Source of the DNA: Arthrobacter_D sp015752045
GTDB lineage: Bacteria > Actinomycetota > Actinomycetes > Actinomycetales > Micrococcaceae
Reading direction: 5' to 3'
Assembly: GCF_015752045.1 (NCBI RefSeq)
Contig: NZ_JADOUS010000008.1
Location: 124,001 to 188,000, forward strand
Length of the DNA stretch: 64,000 nt
Part shown: positions 25,246 to 33,746 of the stretch, piece after piece
Position numbering within the stretch: position 1 is the stretch's first letter
How the letters are laid out: every line of letters starts with the position of its first letter
The notes under the pieces: generated by a model
Databases searched by the model: none
Seen by the model: only the letters and a program-made list of their open reading frames with translations
What the model was told of the DNA's origin: nothing
Made by a program: the position numbers and the translations under genes

Positions 25246-25980
25246 GTGAAACCGTTCCTGCTCCTGGCCACCCGCGTCGACGACTACGCTGCCGAAGCCG
25301 AATACCAGAGCTTCCTGAGCTTCGGTGGCCTCACCGAGGGCCAGCTGCGGCGCGTCCGGCTCGAGGCGGAATCCCTGCCCGAGCTCGACCTCGCGGACTA
25401 CTCGGGGATCTTCCTCGGGGGCAGCCCCTTCAACTCCTCGGACCCCGAGGAGTCGAAGGGCGCCGTGCAGGTGCGCGTCGAGAGCGAGCTCGGCCGGCTG
25501 CTCGATACTGTGGTGGCTGAGGACTTCCCGTTCTTCGGAGCCTGCTACGGCGTCGGCACCCTCGGTCGGCACCAGGGCGCCATCATCGACACCACCTACG
25601 CGGAGCCGATCGGCGCCATCGAGATCACGCTCACCGACGAGGGCCGCGCCGACCCGCTGCTCACCGGGCTGCCGTCGTCGTTCTCCGCCTATGTGGGACA
25701 CAAGGAGGCATGCGCCGCGCTGCCGTCGTCGGCGGTCCTGCTGGCGTCGTCCGCAACCTGCCCCGTGCAGATGTTCCGCGTGCGCGAGAACGTGTACGCC
25801 ACCCAGTTCCACCCCGAACTCGACGTCGAGGCGCTCGTCGGCCGCATCAGGACCTACCGCCACGCGGGGTACTTCCCGCCCGAGGAGGCCGACGACTACA
25901 TCGAGCGGGCACGTGCCTCCGCAGTGGACCATCCCGCAGCCATCCTCGGCGCCTTCGTGCGGCGGTACGCGCGGGACTGA
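25246..25980 (+). CDS. Class I glutamine amidotransferase (GATase1)
   Basis: Stand-alone amidotransferase-like protein of 244 aa. The nucleophile elbow is PFFGACYGVGTLG (Cys in GACYG) and the His-x-Glu of the triad is ATQFHPELD; an oxyanion-type segment GIFLGGSPFNSSD precedes. The substrate could be glutamine or another gamma-glutamyl amide; no synthase domain or partner is present, as in GuaA-like paralogues. GTG start; TAGCAT at 25234-25239 sits six bases upstream, and only a very short GAGGA lies between, so transcription may be nearly leaderless. Confidence 0.87.
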   Translation: MKPFLLLATRVDDYAAEAEYQSFLSFGGLTEGQLRRVRLEAESLPELDLADYSGIFLGGSPFNSSDPEESKGAVQVRVESELGRLLDTVVAEDFPFFGACYGVGTLGRHQGAIIDTTYAEPIGAIEITLTDEGRADPLLTGLPSSFSAYVGHKEACAALPSSAVLLASSATCPVQMFRVRENVYATQFHPELDVEALVGRIRTYRHAGYFPPEEADDYIERARASAVDHPAAILGAFVRRYARD

Positions 25981-25982
25981 GG

Positions 25983-26016
25983 CGCATTTCGGGGGCTGCG
26001 TCACCGGGGAAATGCG
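25983..26016 (+). terminator. Stem-loop after amidotransferase gene
   Basis: CGCATTTC (25983-25990) pairs perfectly with GAAATGCG (26009-26016) around an 18-nt loop. Probably terminates the amidotransferase transcript; it also lies directly before the next gene. Confidence 0.45.
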
Positions 26017-26091
26017 TCCTGACGTGGGCCGGTGCCGGGAGGTACTGTCGGAAGACAGGCCGCGCAGGGCGACACAGAAGAGGTAGCCGTT

Positions 26092-27354
26092 ATCCGTTTC
26101 CGCACGAGCACCGCACCGGCCGGACACGCCGTCCCCGTCAGGCCGGCTCCCGGCGAGAAACGCCACCACCAGGTGCTGATCATCGGCGGCGGCAACGCCG
26201 GCGTCTCGCTGGCCGGACGGTTGCGCAGGTACCGCTTCAAGGACGTCGCCGTGATCGAGCCGAGGAGCCGGCACCTCTACCAGCCACTCTTCTCGCACAT
26301 CGCCGGCGGTACGGCAGACGCCTTCGAGGCCGTGCGGCTTCAGGCGGACGTCATGCCGTCGGGGGTCGCCTGGATCCAGGACAAGGCCACGGACGTCAGC
26401 ACCGGCTCCAACACGGTGCTGCTCGAGTCCGGCAGCGCCGTCACGTACGACCACCTGGTCGTCTGTCCCGGGATCCAGAACGACTGGACCGCCATCCCCG
26501 GCCTCAAGGAGGCGATGGAAGGGCCACACGGCGCCTCGAACTACGAATACGAGCTCGCACCCAAGGCCTGGAAGCTCTTCCGGGACCTCACCCGCGGCAC
26601 CGTCGTCTTCACCCAGCCGCCCGGACCGGCGTCGTGCGACGGTGCGGCGCAGAAGCCCATGTACCTGGCGTGCGACCACTGGCAGCGCCAGGGTGTGCTC
26701 AAGGACATCCGCGTGGTCCTCGCCGTGTCCACGCCCACCATCTTCGGGATGGATATCATCGACGAGGAACTCAACCGGAAGATCGAGGAGTACGGCATCG
26801 AGGTCCGGTACAGCACTGAACTCGCCTCCGTCGACCCGGAGGGCCGTACCGTCGAGCTGGCGAACAGTGTCAGCGGCACCTCGGAGACCCTGGGCTACGA
26901 CGTCCTCCACGCCGTGCCGCCCCAGTCCGCCCCCGAGTGGCTGAAGTCCACGGACCTGCCGGCGCACGGGAACCGGGCGGGATTTGTCGAGGTTGATCCG
27001 GTCATCCTCCGGCATCCGCGCTTCCCGAACATCTGGTCCCTGGGTGATGCCGCGTCCACGCTCAATTCGAAGTCCGGGGCTGCACTGCGCATGCAGACCA
27101 CGGTGCTGGCGAAGAACCTCCGTGCCGTGCTCAAGGGGAAGAAGCCCACTGCCGAGTACAACCACTATTCGGCCTGCCCGTTCGTGGTCAGCCACAACAC
27201 CGTGGTCTTCTCGGAGTTCGACGACAAGTACTCCCCGATGCCGACCGTGCCGGGGTGGGACAATCTCGCCCGTGAGCGGCGGCTGACGTACGTGATGGAG
27301 CGGTTCGTGCTGCCGAAGGTCTACTGGAACCTCATCCTGAAGGGCCGTGCCTGA
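26092..27354 (+). CDS. Sulfide:quinone oxidoreductase, human SQOR-like
   Basis: Membrane-associated FAD enzyme that oxidises sulfide to a persulfide and passes electrons to quinone. FAD motif IIGGGNAGVSLAGRL; redox cysteines are conserved: Cys182 in ASCDGAAQKPMYLAC and Cys362 in HYSACPFVVSHNTVVFSEFD, matching the human-type pair, plus IWSLGDAASTLNSKSG before the C-terminal membrane-binding tail. Start is unclear: there is no ATG; a GTG at 26032 lacks a ribosome binding site, whereas AGAAGAGG at 26076-26083 is well placed for an ATC codon at 26092, used here (420 aa). Monocistronic. Function strong from family residues. Confidence 0.82.
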   Translation: MRFRTSTAPAGHAVPVRPAPGEKRHHQVLIIGGGNAGVSLAGRLRRYRFKDVAVIEPRSRHLYQPLFSHIAGGTADAFEAVRLQADVMPSGVAWIQDKATDVSTGSNTVLLESGSAVTYDHLVVCPGIQNDWTAIPGLKEAMEGPHGASNYEYELAPKAWKLFRDLTRGTVVFTQPPGPASCDGAAQKPMYLACDHWQRQGVLKDIRVVLAVSTPTIFGMDIIDEELNRKIEEYGIEVRYSTELASVDPEGRTVELANSVSGTSETLGYDVLHAVPPQSAPEWLKSTDLPAHGNRAGFVEVDPVILRHPRFPNIWSLGDAASTLNSKSGAALRMQTTVLAKNLRAVLKGKKPTAEYNHYSACPFVVSHNTVVFSEFDDKYSPMPTVPGWDNLARERRLTYVMERFVLPKVYWNLILKGRA

Positions 27355-27380
27355 CCGTCGCCCCGGTGCTTCTCCCACCC

Positions 27381-27409
27381 TTGTCCGTACCGGAACCGCC
27401 CCGTAGCAT
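27381..27409 (+). promoter_or_regulatory. Promoter of the formamidase gene, leaderless
   Basis: TTGTCC (27381-27386), 17-bp spacer, TAGCAT (27404-27409), then the ATG at 27416 six bases later. No ribosome binding site between. Confidence 0.5.
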
Positions 27410-27415
27410 CCGGTC

Positions 27416-28417
27416 ATGGAGATCATCGAGTACCACCCCCGGCGTGATCAGCTCGTGTACACCTTCGGCGGCAGTGCTCCCGTCCTGACGGTCCGGCCCG
27501 GCACCGCGCTCCGGCTCTGGTCCGAGGACGCGTTCAACAATGCGCTCACCTCGGTGGATGACGTGTCGGGCGAGAAGGTCGACCTGAACTTCGTCAACCC
27601 GCAGACCGGACCGTTCTACGTCGAGGGGGCGGAGCCGGGGGACACGCTGGCGCTGCACGTCGTCGACCTCACGCCGGCGCGCTCCTACGGGGCGTCCGCC
27701 ACCATCCCGTTCTTCGGGGGACTCACCAGTACCGACCGCACCGCGTCCCTGCAGGATCCCCTGCCCGACATCACCTGGATCTACCACGTCGACACCGAGC
27801 GCCGGACCGTCGGATTCCAGTCGCGGCTCGGGGACTTCGAGGTGGCCCTGCCGCTCGAGCCGATGCTCGGGACCGTCGGCGTCGCCCCGCCCGGCGGGGA
27901 GGTCCGGTCGTCGCTGGTGCCCGAGCGGTTCGGCGGCAACATGGACGCCCCCGACGTGAAGGCGGGTACCACGGTCTACCTCGGGGTGAACGTGGAGGGT
28001 GCGCTGTTCTCCATCGGCGACGGCCACTACCGCCAGGGCGAGGGGGAGGCCTGCGGCACCGCCGTCGAGGGGGCGATGCACTCGACCATCATCGTGGAGC
28101 TCATCAAGGGCGGGGCTCCCGCCTGGCCGAGGCTCGAGACGGACTACCACTGGATGGCCGTGGGGTCCTCGCGCCCCATGGAGGACTCCTGGCGCATCGG
28201 CCAGTTGGAGATGGTCCGCTGGTTCGGGGACCTCTTCGGTCTGCACCAGCTGGACGCCTACCAGCTCCTCACGCAGACGGCGCAGGCCCCCATCGCCAAT
28301 GCCGTCGACGCCAACTACAGCGTGGTGGTCAAGGCTCCCAAGGCGCTGTTCCCCGCCGTCGACGCGTACGGCGGCCTCCACGCGCACCTGCGACGGCAAA
28401 GCGCCGACCTCCGCTGA
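27416..28417 (+). CDS. Acetamidase/formamidase family protein
   Basis: Amidase of the FmdA_AmdA family, 333 aa, which would release ammonia from formamide or short amides. Landmarks: VRPGTALRLWSEDAFNNAL, NPQTGPFYVEGAEPGDTLAL (conserved GP..V.GA.PGD), GTVGVAPPGGEVRSSLVPER with FGGNMDAPDVKAGTTVYLGV, and GALFSIGDGHYRQGEGEACG, all typical. Followed after 39 bp by an SDR in the same direction, so likely an operon. Substrate within the short-amide range is not resolved. Confidence 0.9.
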   Translation: MEIIEYHPRRDQLVYTFGGSAPVLTVRPGTALRLWSEDAFNNALTSVDDVSGEKVDLNFVNPQTGPFYVEGAEPGDTLALHVVDLTPARSYGASATIPFFGGLTSTDRTASLQDPLPDITWIYHVDTERRTVGFQSRLGDFEVALPLEPMLGTVGVAPPGGEVRSSLVPERFGGNMDAPDVKAGTTVYLGVNVEGALFSIGDGHYRQGEGEACGTAVEGAMHSTIIVELIKGGAPAWPRLETDYHWMAVGSSRPMEDSWRIGQLEMVRWFGDLFGLHQLDAYQLLTQTAQAPIANAVDANYSVVVKAPKALFPAVDAYGGLHAHLRRQSADLR

Positions 28418-28456
28418 CGGCCCCACCCGACACCACCTACTGATCGAAGGAGTCCC

Positions 28457-29218
28457 ATGGATCTGCATCTCGACGGCACCACCGCGCTCGTCACCGGCGG
28501 CACGAAAGGCATCGGCCGCGCCATCGTCGACTCGTTCGCGGCCGAGGGTGCGAACGTCGCGTTCTGCGCCCGCAATGCCGCGGAGATCGCGGAGACGGAG
28601 GCGGCGCTGTCGTCGTCGACCGGCCGGGTGGTCGGCCACGTGGTCGACGTCGGCGACGGACCGGCGCTCGCCGCCTGGGTGGCAGCCATGGGGGAGGAAT
28701 TCGGCGGGATCGACGCGGTGGTCAGCAATGTCAGCGCCCTCGCGATCGAGGACTCCGAGGAGAACTGGGAAGCCAGCCTGCGGGTGGACCTCATGGGCAC
28801 GGTGCGCCTGGTCAAGGCCGCGCTGCCGTACCTGGCCCGGAGTGCGACGCCGTCGATCACCGCGATCTCGAGCGTCTCGGGACGCGAGGTGGACTTCGCC
28901 TCCGGCCCCTACGGGACGGTGAAATCGGCGCTGATCGCCTATATGGCGGGTCTCGCGTTCCAGCTCGCCGGGCAGGGGATCCGGGCGAACACCGTCTCGC
29001 CGGGCAACACGTACCACGAGGGTGGGGTGTGGCCGGGTATCGAGCAGGGTAACCCGGAGCTGTTCGCGACCGCGATGGCCCTCAACCCCACCGGTCGGAT
29101 GGGCACTCCGCAGGAGGTGGCGGACGCCGTCGTGTTCCTCGCGAGCCCGCGCTCGAGCCGCACCACCGGTGCGAACCTCCTGATCGACGGCGCGCTCACG
29201 CGCGGCATCCAGTTCTAG
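28457..29218 (+). CDS. Short-chain dehydrogenase/reductase
   Basis: NAD(P)-dependent oxidoreductase of 253 aa, 3-ketoacyl-ACP-reductase-like. TGGTKGIGRAIVDSFA is the cofactor loop, VVSNVSALAIED replaces the usual NNAG by SNVS, TAISSVSG holds the catalytic Ser and YGTVKSALIAYM the YxxxK pair. The C-terminus VVFLASPRSSRTTGANLLID is typical. AAGGAG precedes the ATG. Follows the formamidase gene and may be co-transcribed; substrate unknown. Confidence 0.9.
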   Translation: MDLHLDGTTALVTGGTKGIGRAIVDSFAAEGANVAFCARNAAEIAETEAALSSSTGRVVGHVVDVGDGPALAAWVAAMGEEFGGIDAVVSNVSALAIEDSEENWEASLRVDLMGTVRLVKAALPYLARSATPSITAISSVSGREVDFASGPYGTVKSALIAYMAGLAFQLAGQGIRANTVSPGNTYHEGGVWPGIEQGNPELFATAMALNPTGRMGTPQEVADAVVFLASPRSSRTTGANLLIDGALTRGIQF

Positions 29219-29445
29219 CCCGGACGGTTCCGGCCCGAAGTCATACCCCGGGCGGTTCTGGCTCGGACGGTTCCAGCCCGATAGGTCTGGCCCGACAGAT
29301 CGGGCCGGGCGGTTCTGGCTCGGGCCGTTCCGGCTCGACAGTCATACCCGGACGGTTCTGGCTCCGACGGTTCCGGCCCGGACGGTTCTGGGCCGGACAT
29401 GTCCAGCTCGGACGGGTCGGGCCCGAGAGTCTTGGCTCTGACCTT
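29219..29445. repeat. Degenerate short tandem repeats (CGGACGGTTCYGGCYCG type)
   Basis: At least ten imperfect copies of GGACGGTTCTGGCTCG/GGACGGTTCCGGCCCG occur after the SDR stop. The 399-bp gap to the next gene holds nothing else recognisable; the open frame across it on the minus strand merely translates the repeat as Pro/Glu/Ser. Confidence 0.75.
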
Positions 29446-29617
29446 CAGAGCCCGGACGACGACGGGACGCCGGGTCTGCCGGTGCCCCGTCGTCGGTCGG
29501 TGGCCTGCTTCGACAGGAAGCAGAGCCGGATCTCGTTGATCTCGGGGCCGTGTATCCAGAGCCTGCTGTGCGGTGTGTCCTCGACGCGGCCCCACGATAG
29601 GGGAGCAGGGGAACGGC

Positions 29618-29907
29618 CTAAGCCGTCAGGTACTGGTATTCAGCGTGCTCCTGGATGAAGGCCGCCACGAATTCACACTGGGGAACGACCCTCAGGTGCT
29701 GCCCGCGGGCGTCGTCGAGTGCGTACCGGATGAGGTTGCTGCCGATTCCGTGACCTCGACGTCCGGATCGACGACCGTGTGCGTGAAGGTGATCGAATCG
29801 GAGGACCGTTCGTAGGCCGCGGTGCCGACGGGACCGCCGTCGACGGTGGCCACGTAGCGGCTCCCGGCCTCGTTGTTGCTGATCTGGACTACCGCGTCGG
29901 TGCTCAT
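29618..29907 (-). pseudogene. YjdJ-type small GNAT acetyltransferase, single-base frameshift
   Basis: Broken copy of the about 95-aa GNAT family of the YjdJ type. Reading from the ATG at 29907 gives ISNNEAGSRYVATVDGGPVG, TAAYERSSDSITFTHTVVDP then DVE; in the next frame the protein continues GHGIGSNLIRYALDDARGQH, LRVVPQCEFVAAFIQEH and stops at 29618. The two halves join if one G is added near 29754-29755 (minus-strand GAGGT to GAGGGT), and total length 290 nt is not a multiple of three. Either a recent pseudogene or a sequencing error. Both halves keep normal codon bias, which favours a recent event. Confidence 0.8.
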
Positions 29908-30032
29908 CCAGCCACCCTCGCATCCGTGGTGACCGGGGTCAACGTGCCCGTTCGGGTCGTTCGGCCTTTTTTCTTCCATGGAGGACTCAGCCCTCCCCGC
30001 TGCGGCGCGGTCCACGATGTACGGTCTGAACC

Positions 30033-30791
30033 ATGACTTCGAACATTCTGGTGACCGGTGCGAGCAGAGGCATCGGCGCTGCCATCGCACATGACCTCGC
30101 CGGCCGTGGACACCGTGTAGCCGTCCATGCCGGCCGTGATGAGCGCGCCGCCACGGCGGTGCGCGATGCGCTTCCGGGTGACGGCCACGTGGTGGTCGTC
30201 GGGGACGTGGGTGACCCCGCGGCCTGCCTGCGCATCGTCGACGGGGCGGTAGATGGGCTGGGTGGGCTCGACGTGCTGGTGAACAACGCCGGGATGTTCG
30301 AGGCGCACCCGATCGACACCGTGTCCTTCGACGACTGGCAGGAAGCGTGGCGTCGCACGCTGGACGTGAATCTCCTGGGGCCCGCGAACCTGTCCTGGCT
30401 CGTCGCACGGCATCTCCTCGACCGGCCGACAGGGCCGGAGGGCGGGCGGCTGGTCGGTGTGGGATCGCGCGGTGCGTATCGGGGGGAGCCCGTCACGCCG
30501 GCCTACGGCGCGAGCAAGGCGGCGCTGCACTCCATGACCCAGTCCCTCGCCGTGGCACTCGCGCCCCACGGGATCCTCGCTGCCGCCGTCGCGCCCGGGT
30601 TCGTCGAGACCGACATGGGCAGGACCGTGCTCGACAGTCCGGCCGGCGACGCGGTGCGTGCACAGAGTCCCTTCAACCGCGTCGCGACGCCGGAGGAGGT
30701 GGCGCAGACCGTCGTGTGGCTCGCAACCGAGGCTCCGCTCTGGGTCAGTGGCACCGTGGTGGACGTCAACGGGGCGTCCTACCTGCGGTAG
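30033..30791 (+). CDS. Short-chain dehydrogenase/reductase (FabG-like)
   Basis: NAD(P)-dependent SDR of 252 aa. Motifs LVTGASRGIGAAIAHDL, DVLVNNAGMFEAHPID (NNAG), VGVGSRGAYRG (Ser), AYGASKAALHSMTQS (YxxxK) and VAPGFVETDMGR. No ribosome binding site precedes the ATG; TACGGT at 30020-30025 would fit a leaderless start. Stands alone between the GNAT pseudogene and the riboswitch region. Substrate unknown. Confidence 0.9.
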   Translation: MTSNILVTGASRGIGAAIAHDLAGRGHRVAVHAGRDERAATAVRDALPGDGHVVVVGDVGDPAACLRIVDGAVDGLGGLDVLVNNAGMFEAHPIDTVSFDDWQEAWRRTLDVNLLGPANLSWLVARHLLDRPTGPEGGRLVGVGSRGAYRGEPVTPAYGASKAALHSMTQSLAVALAPHGILAAAVAPGFVETDMGRTVLDSPAGDAVRAQSPFNRVATPEEVAQTVVWLATEAPLWVSGTVVDVNGASYLR

Positions 30792-31079
30792 TCGCCGGCA
30801 GTACGCCTCGGCGGGATGGACGCCCGCTGTGGGCGAGGACCTGCCGGTCCGTTCTGCGCTCAGGGCGTGGTGGAGCCCCGCGGTGGTGCCCTCTGCGGAG
30901 GTGAGTGAGGATCGCTGCTGCGATGAACGCGGTGCCGTTTGCTTGCAGAAGAACATTCGGAGTAACTCCTGTGCTCTGGTTCGACGCGCTCTCCGCGCCG
31001 TGAGGGACGGTGGATTCGTGACGCGCCGTGACGGCCGCGGGTGGACGACGGCGTGCGGGCCCACTTACGCTCGACACCA

Positions 31080-31183
31080 GAATCAAGAGCTCCAACGCAA
31101 AACCCTGGTTCGTTGGACGGCAACCCTCTCGCTGTAGTGGGGTGCCCCAGGTGAGGATTCGGCCCGGCACAGGCAGTGCGGGC
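31080..31183 (+). ncRNA. SAM-IV class riboswitch
   Basis: S-adenosylmethionine-sensing leader. P1 pairs GAATC (31080-31084) with GATTC (31156-31160). P2 pairs TCCAACG (31091-31097) with CGTTGGA (31111-31117); its loop CCTGG (31104-31108) is complementary to CCAGG (31147-31151), the expected pseudoknot. The SAM-family core GGCAACCCTC...GTGGGGTGCC (P3) is intact. A further hairpin, GCCCGGCAC (31162-31170) with GTGCGGGC (31176-31183), lies downstream of P1 as in SAM-IV rather than SAM-I. It precedes the monooxygenase at 31231 and would shut it off when SAM is plentiful. The upstream 30792-31079 shows nothing else. Confidence 0.85.
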
Positions 31184-31230
31184 AAGTATGGCGCTTCCGC
31201 CACGGCAGTGCCCCGATATGAGGATTCTTC

Positions 31231-32619
31231 ATGCCCACATCACCGCGCCATATCCGCTTCAATGCTTTCGACATGAATTGCGTGGGTCATCAGTCGCCCG
31301 GTCTGTGGCGCCACCCCGAGGACCAGTCCTGGCGCTACAAGGACCTGAGGTACTGGGCCGATCTGGCGAAGACCCTGGAGAAGGGACTGTTCGATGGCAT
31401 CTTCATCGCCGATGTCCTCGGCACGTACGACGTCTATGGCGGTTCCAACGAGGCCACGCTGAGGCAGGGCACGCAGACCCCGGTCAATGATCCGTTCCTG
31501 CTCGTCTCCGCGATGGCGCTCGTCACGGAGCACCTCGGGTTCGGTGTCACCGCGGGTACCGCGTACGAGCACCCCTACCCCTTCGCGCGCAGGCTCTCCA
31601 CGCTGGACCACCTCACCAAGGGGCGCGTCGGCTGGAACGTGGTCACCGGCTACCTGCCCTCCGCTGCACGCAACATGGGTCATGAGGATCAGCTCGAGCA
31701 CGACGCGCGTTACGACCACGCGGATGAGTACCTCGAGGTCCTCTACAAGCTGCTCGAAGGGTCGTGGGATGACGACGCAGTGGTCCGCGATCGCGAGACC
31801 GGTGTCTTCACCGATCCGGGCAAGGTCCATGACATCAACCACGACGGCAAGTACTTCAAGGTCCCGGGAATCCACCTCAGTGAGCCCTCGCCCCAGCGGA
31901 CACCGGTCATCTTCCAGGCCGGAGCGTCCTCCCGTGGCATCGCCTTCGCGGCCGGCAACGCCGAGGCGGTGTTCGTCGCTGCGCCCACGAAGGAGAAGCT
32001 GAAGGACGTCGTCAGGAAGATCCGGGATGCGGTCGAGGCCGAAGGCCGTGATCGCTACTCGGTGCGGATCTACACGCTGCTCACCGTCATCACGGACGAG
32101 ACGGAGGAGAAGGCCCAGGCCAAGCACGCGGATTACCAGCAGTACGTCAGCTACGAGGGGGCCCTCGTGCTCGTCTCAGGATGGCTCGGCGTGGATCTCT
32201 CCGTCTACGATCCGGACGAGCCGCTGGGCAACGTGAAGTCCAACGCCATCCAGTCCGCCGTCGCGAACTTCCAGAAGGTGAACGACGACGGCTCGCCGTG
32301 GACTGTGCGCGACATCGCCGAATCGGCGGGGATCGGGGGGCTGGGGCCGCGCATCGTCGGCTCAGGTGTGCAGGTCGCCGATGAACTTCAGGCATGGGTC
32401 CAGGAGACCGATGTCGACGGCTTCAACCTCGCCTATGCGATCACGCCCGGGACCTTCGAGGACATCATCGAGTTCGTCGTGCCGGAACTGCAGAAGCGTG
32501 GTGCCTATCCGACGGAGTACACGGAAGGAACACTGCGCCAGAAGCTCTTCGGGAAGGGCGATCGTCTGCCGGACGAGCACCGCGGCGCGCAGTATCGGCT
32601 TCAGCCCGTCCGACCCTGA
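31231..32619 (+). CDS. LLM-class FMNH2-dependent monooxygenase (NtaA/SnaA/DszA family)
   Basis: Reduced-flavin monooxygenase of 462 aa, the oxygenase half of a two-component system needing a separate flavin reductase. Family landmarks: GLWRHPEDQSWRYKDLRYW, FDGIFIADVLGTYDVYGGS, PVNDPFLLVSAMALVTEHLG, FARRLSTLDHLTKGRVGWNV with VTGYLPSAARNMG, and FQAGASSRGIAFAAG. Members desulfurise sulfones (DszA, SfnG) or degrade chelators (NtaA). The SAM-IV riboswitch upstream indicates control by sulfur/methionine status, which argues for an organosulfur substrate rather than an aminopolycarboxylate. GAGG precedes the ATG. No reductase gene is adjacent. Confidence 0.9.
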   Translation: MPTSPRHIRFNAFDMNCVGHQSPGLWRHPEDQSWRYKDLRYWADLAKTLEKGLFDGIFIADVLGTYDVYGGSNEATLRQGTQTPVNDPFLLVSAMALVTEHLGFGVTAGTAYEHPYPFARRLSTLDHLTKGRVGWNVVTGYLPSAARNMGHEDQLEHDARYDHADEYLEVLYKLLEGSWDDDAVVRDRETGVFTDPGKVHDINHDGKYFKVPGIHLSEPSPQRTPVIFQAGASSRGIAFAAGNAEAVFVAAPTKEKLKDVVRKIRDAVEAEGRDRYSVRIYTLLTVITDETEEKAQAKHADYQQYVSYEGALVLVSGWLGVDLSVYDPDEPLGNVKSNAIQSAVANFQKVNDDGSPWTVRDIAESAGIGGLGPRIVGSGVQVADELQAWVQETDVDGFNLAYAITPGTFEDIIEFVVPELQKRGAYPTEYTEGTLRQKLFGKGDRLPDEHRGAQYRLQPVRP

Positions 32620-32844
32620 CGTGTCGGCGGATCGGCTGGTGACGTTGGGCCGGGTTGGCGCTTGGACCCGTCCGGTTCCAACGCATCAGCCGGAAACGAG
32701 CGGCGCTGCCACTTGGTGATGGCACCTGGGAATAGGTCTGCGCTGGCGGCGGAACGATCACGGGAAGGTGGCCAGCCCGACCATGGAGGACTAGCGTCGA
32801 AGACAAGGTATCCGACGACCAGTCACTCGACAGAAGGAGTTCCC

Positions 32845-33498
32845 ATGTCACGCGTAGCCATCATCGGTGGGCACGGAAAAGTAGCACTGCACCTCACGAA
32901 GATCCTCACCAGCCAGGGCCACCAGGTCAGTTCGATCTTCCGCAACCAGGACCACGCCGGCGACGTCGAGCAGGCAGGTGCAACCCCCGTGGTGGCCGAT
33001 GTCTCCGAACTGTCGGTGGCGCAGATGGCTGATGTCTTCCGTGGCCACGACGCAGTCGTCTGGTCTGCCGGTGCAGGTGGTGCGAGCCCCGAAGCCACGT
33101 ATGCCGTGGATCGGGATGCTGCGATCCGTTCGATGGATGCTGCCCGGGAGGCGTCCGTAGGCCGCTATGTCATGGTGTCCTACCTCGGTGCACGGAAGGA
33201 TCATGGCGTTCCGGAGGACAACGGCTTCTTCCACTATGGGGAGGCGAAGGCTGCGGCTGATGAGCACCTGCGCAACTCGACACTCGCGTGGACCATCCTC
33301 CAGCCGGGATCGCTCACCACGGACCCCGGAACCGGGAAGATCGAGGTGTCCGCGAAGCCGCAGCAGGATTCGGTGGCCCGCGACGATGTCGCCCTCGTGG
33401 CGGCCGTCGTGCTCGGCAACCTCGGCACGGTGGACAAGACCATCCAGTTCAACAGCGGTGAGACGCCGGTCGCTGAGGCCATCGAGGCCGCACTGTAG
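32845..33498 (+). CDS. NAD(P)-binding protein, YwnB/atypical SDR (NmrA-like)
   Basis: Rossmann-fold protein of 217 aa from the ATG at 32845 (AGAAGGAG upstream). VAIIGGHGKVALHLTKIL is the glycine-rich cofactor loop; VVWSAGAGGASPEATYAVDR and MVSYLGARKDHGVPEDNGFF follow the SDR_a5 pattern, and HYGEAKAAADEHLRNSTLAW gives the YxxxK-like motif. Such proteins act as oxidoreductases or redox sensors; no specific reaction can be assigned. The 225 bp before it hold no other gene. Confidence 0.87.
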   Translation: MSRVAIIGGHGKVALHLTKILTSQGHQVSSIFRNQDHAGDVEQAGATPVVADVSELSVAQMADVFRGHDAVVWSAGAGGASPEATYAVDRDAAIRSMDAAREASVGRYVMVSYLGARKDHGVPEDNGFFHYGEAKAAADEHLRNSTLAWTILQPGSLTTDPGTGKIEVSAKPQQDSVARDDVALVAAVVLGNLGTVDKTIQFNSGETPVAEAIEAAL

Positions 33499-33515
33499 TC
33501 CGGTCTCAGCGGGGT

Positions 33516-33547
33516 GAAGGCGGCGCCCAGTTGAGGGCGTCGCCTTC
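33516..33547 (+). terminator. Terminator of the NAD(P)-binding gene
   Basis: GAAGGCG-G-CGCCC / GGGCG-T-CGCCTTC around AGTTGA, 18 bp past the stop codon. Confidence 0.75.
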
Positions 33548-33672
33548 TGTGTGGGCCGGGCGACGATGGCGCTTGGTGTGTGGTGGGTGCGGTCCTGCTT
33601 CACGAGTGTTCGCGCCAGATGGTCCGGTCCAGCGGACGATCCGGACGCATACAACGATTCGTACGCATACGA

Positions 33673-33738
33673 CGCTTCAACGCTTCAAACGCTTCAAACG
33701 CTTCAAACGCTTCGGACCCTTCGGACCCTTCAGACCAA
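33673..33738. repeat. 9-bp tandem repeats
   Basis: Five units of CGCTTCAAA (33673-33715) followed by CGGACCCTT repeated, just downstream of the HNH gene stop on the minus strand. A 9-bp period preserves frame, but no gene is supported here. Confidence 0.75.
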
Positions 33739-33746
33739 ACGCTCCA

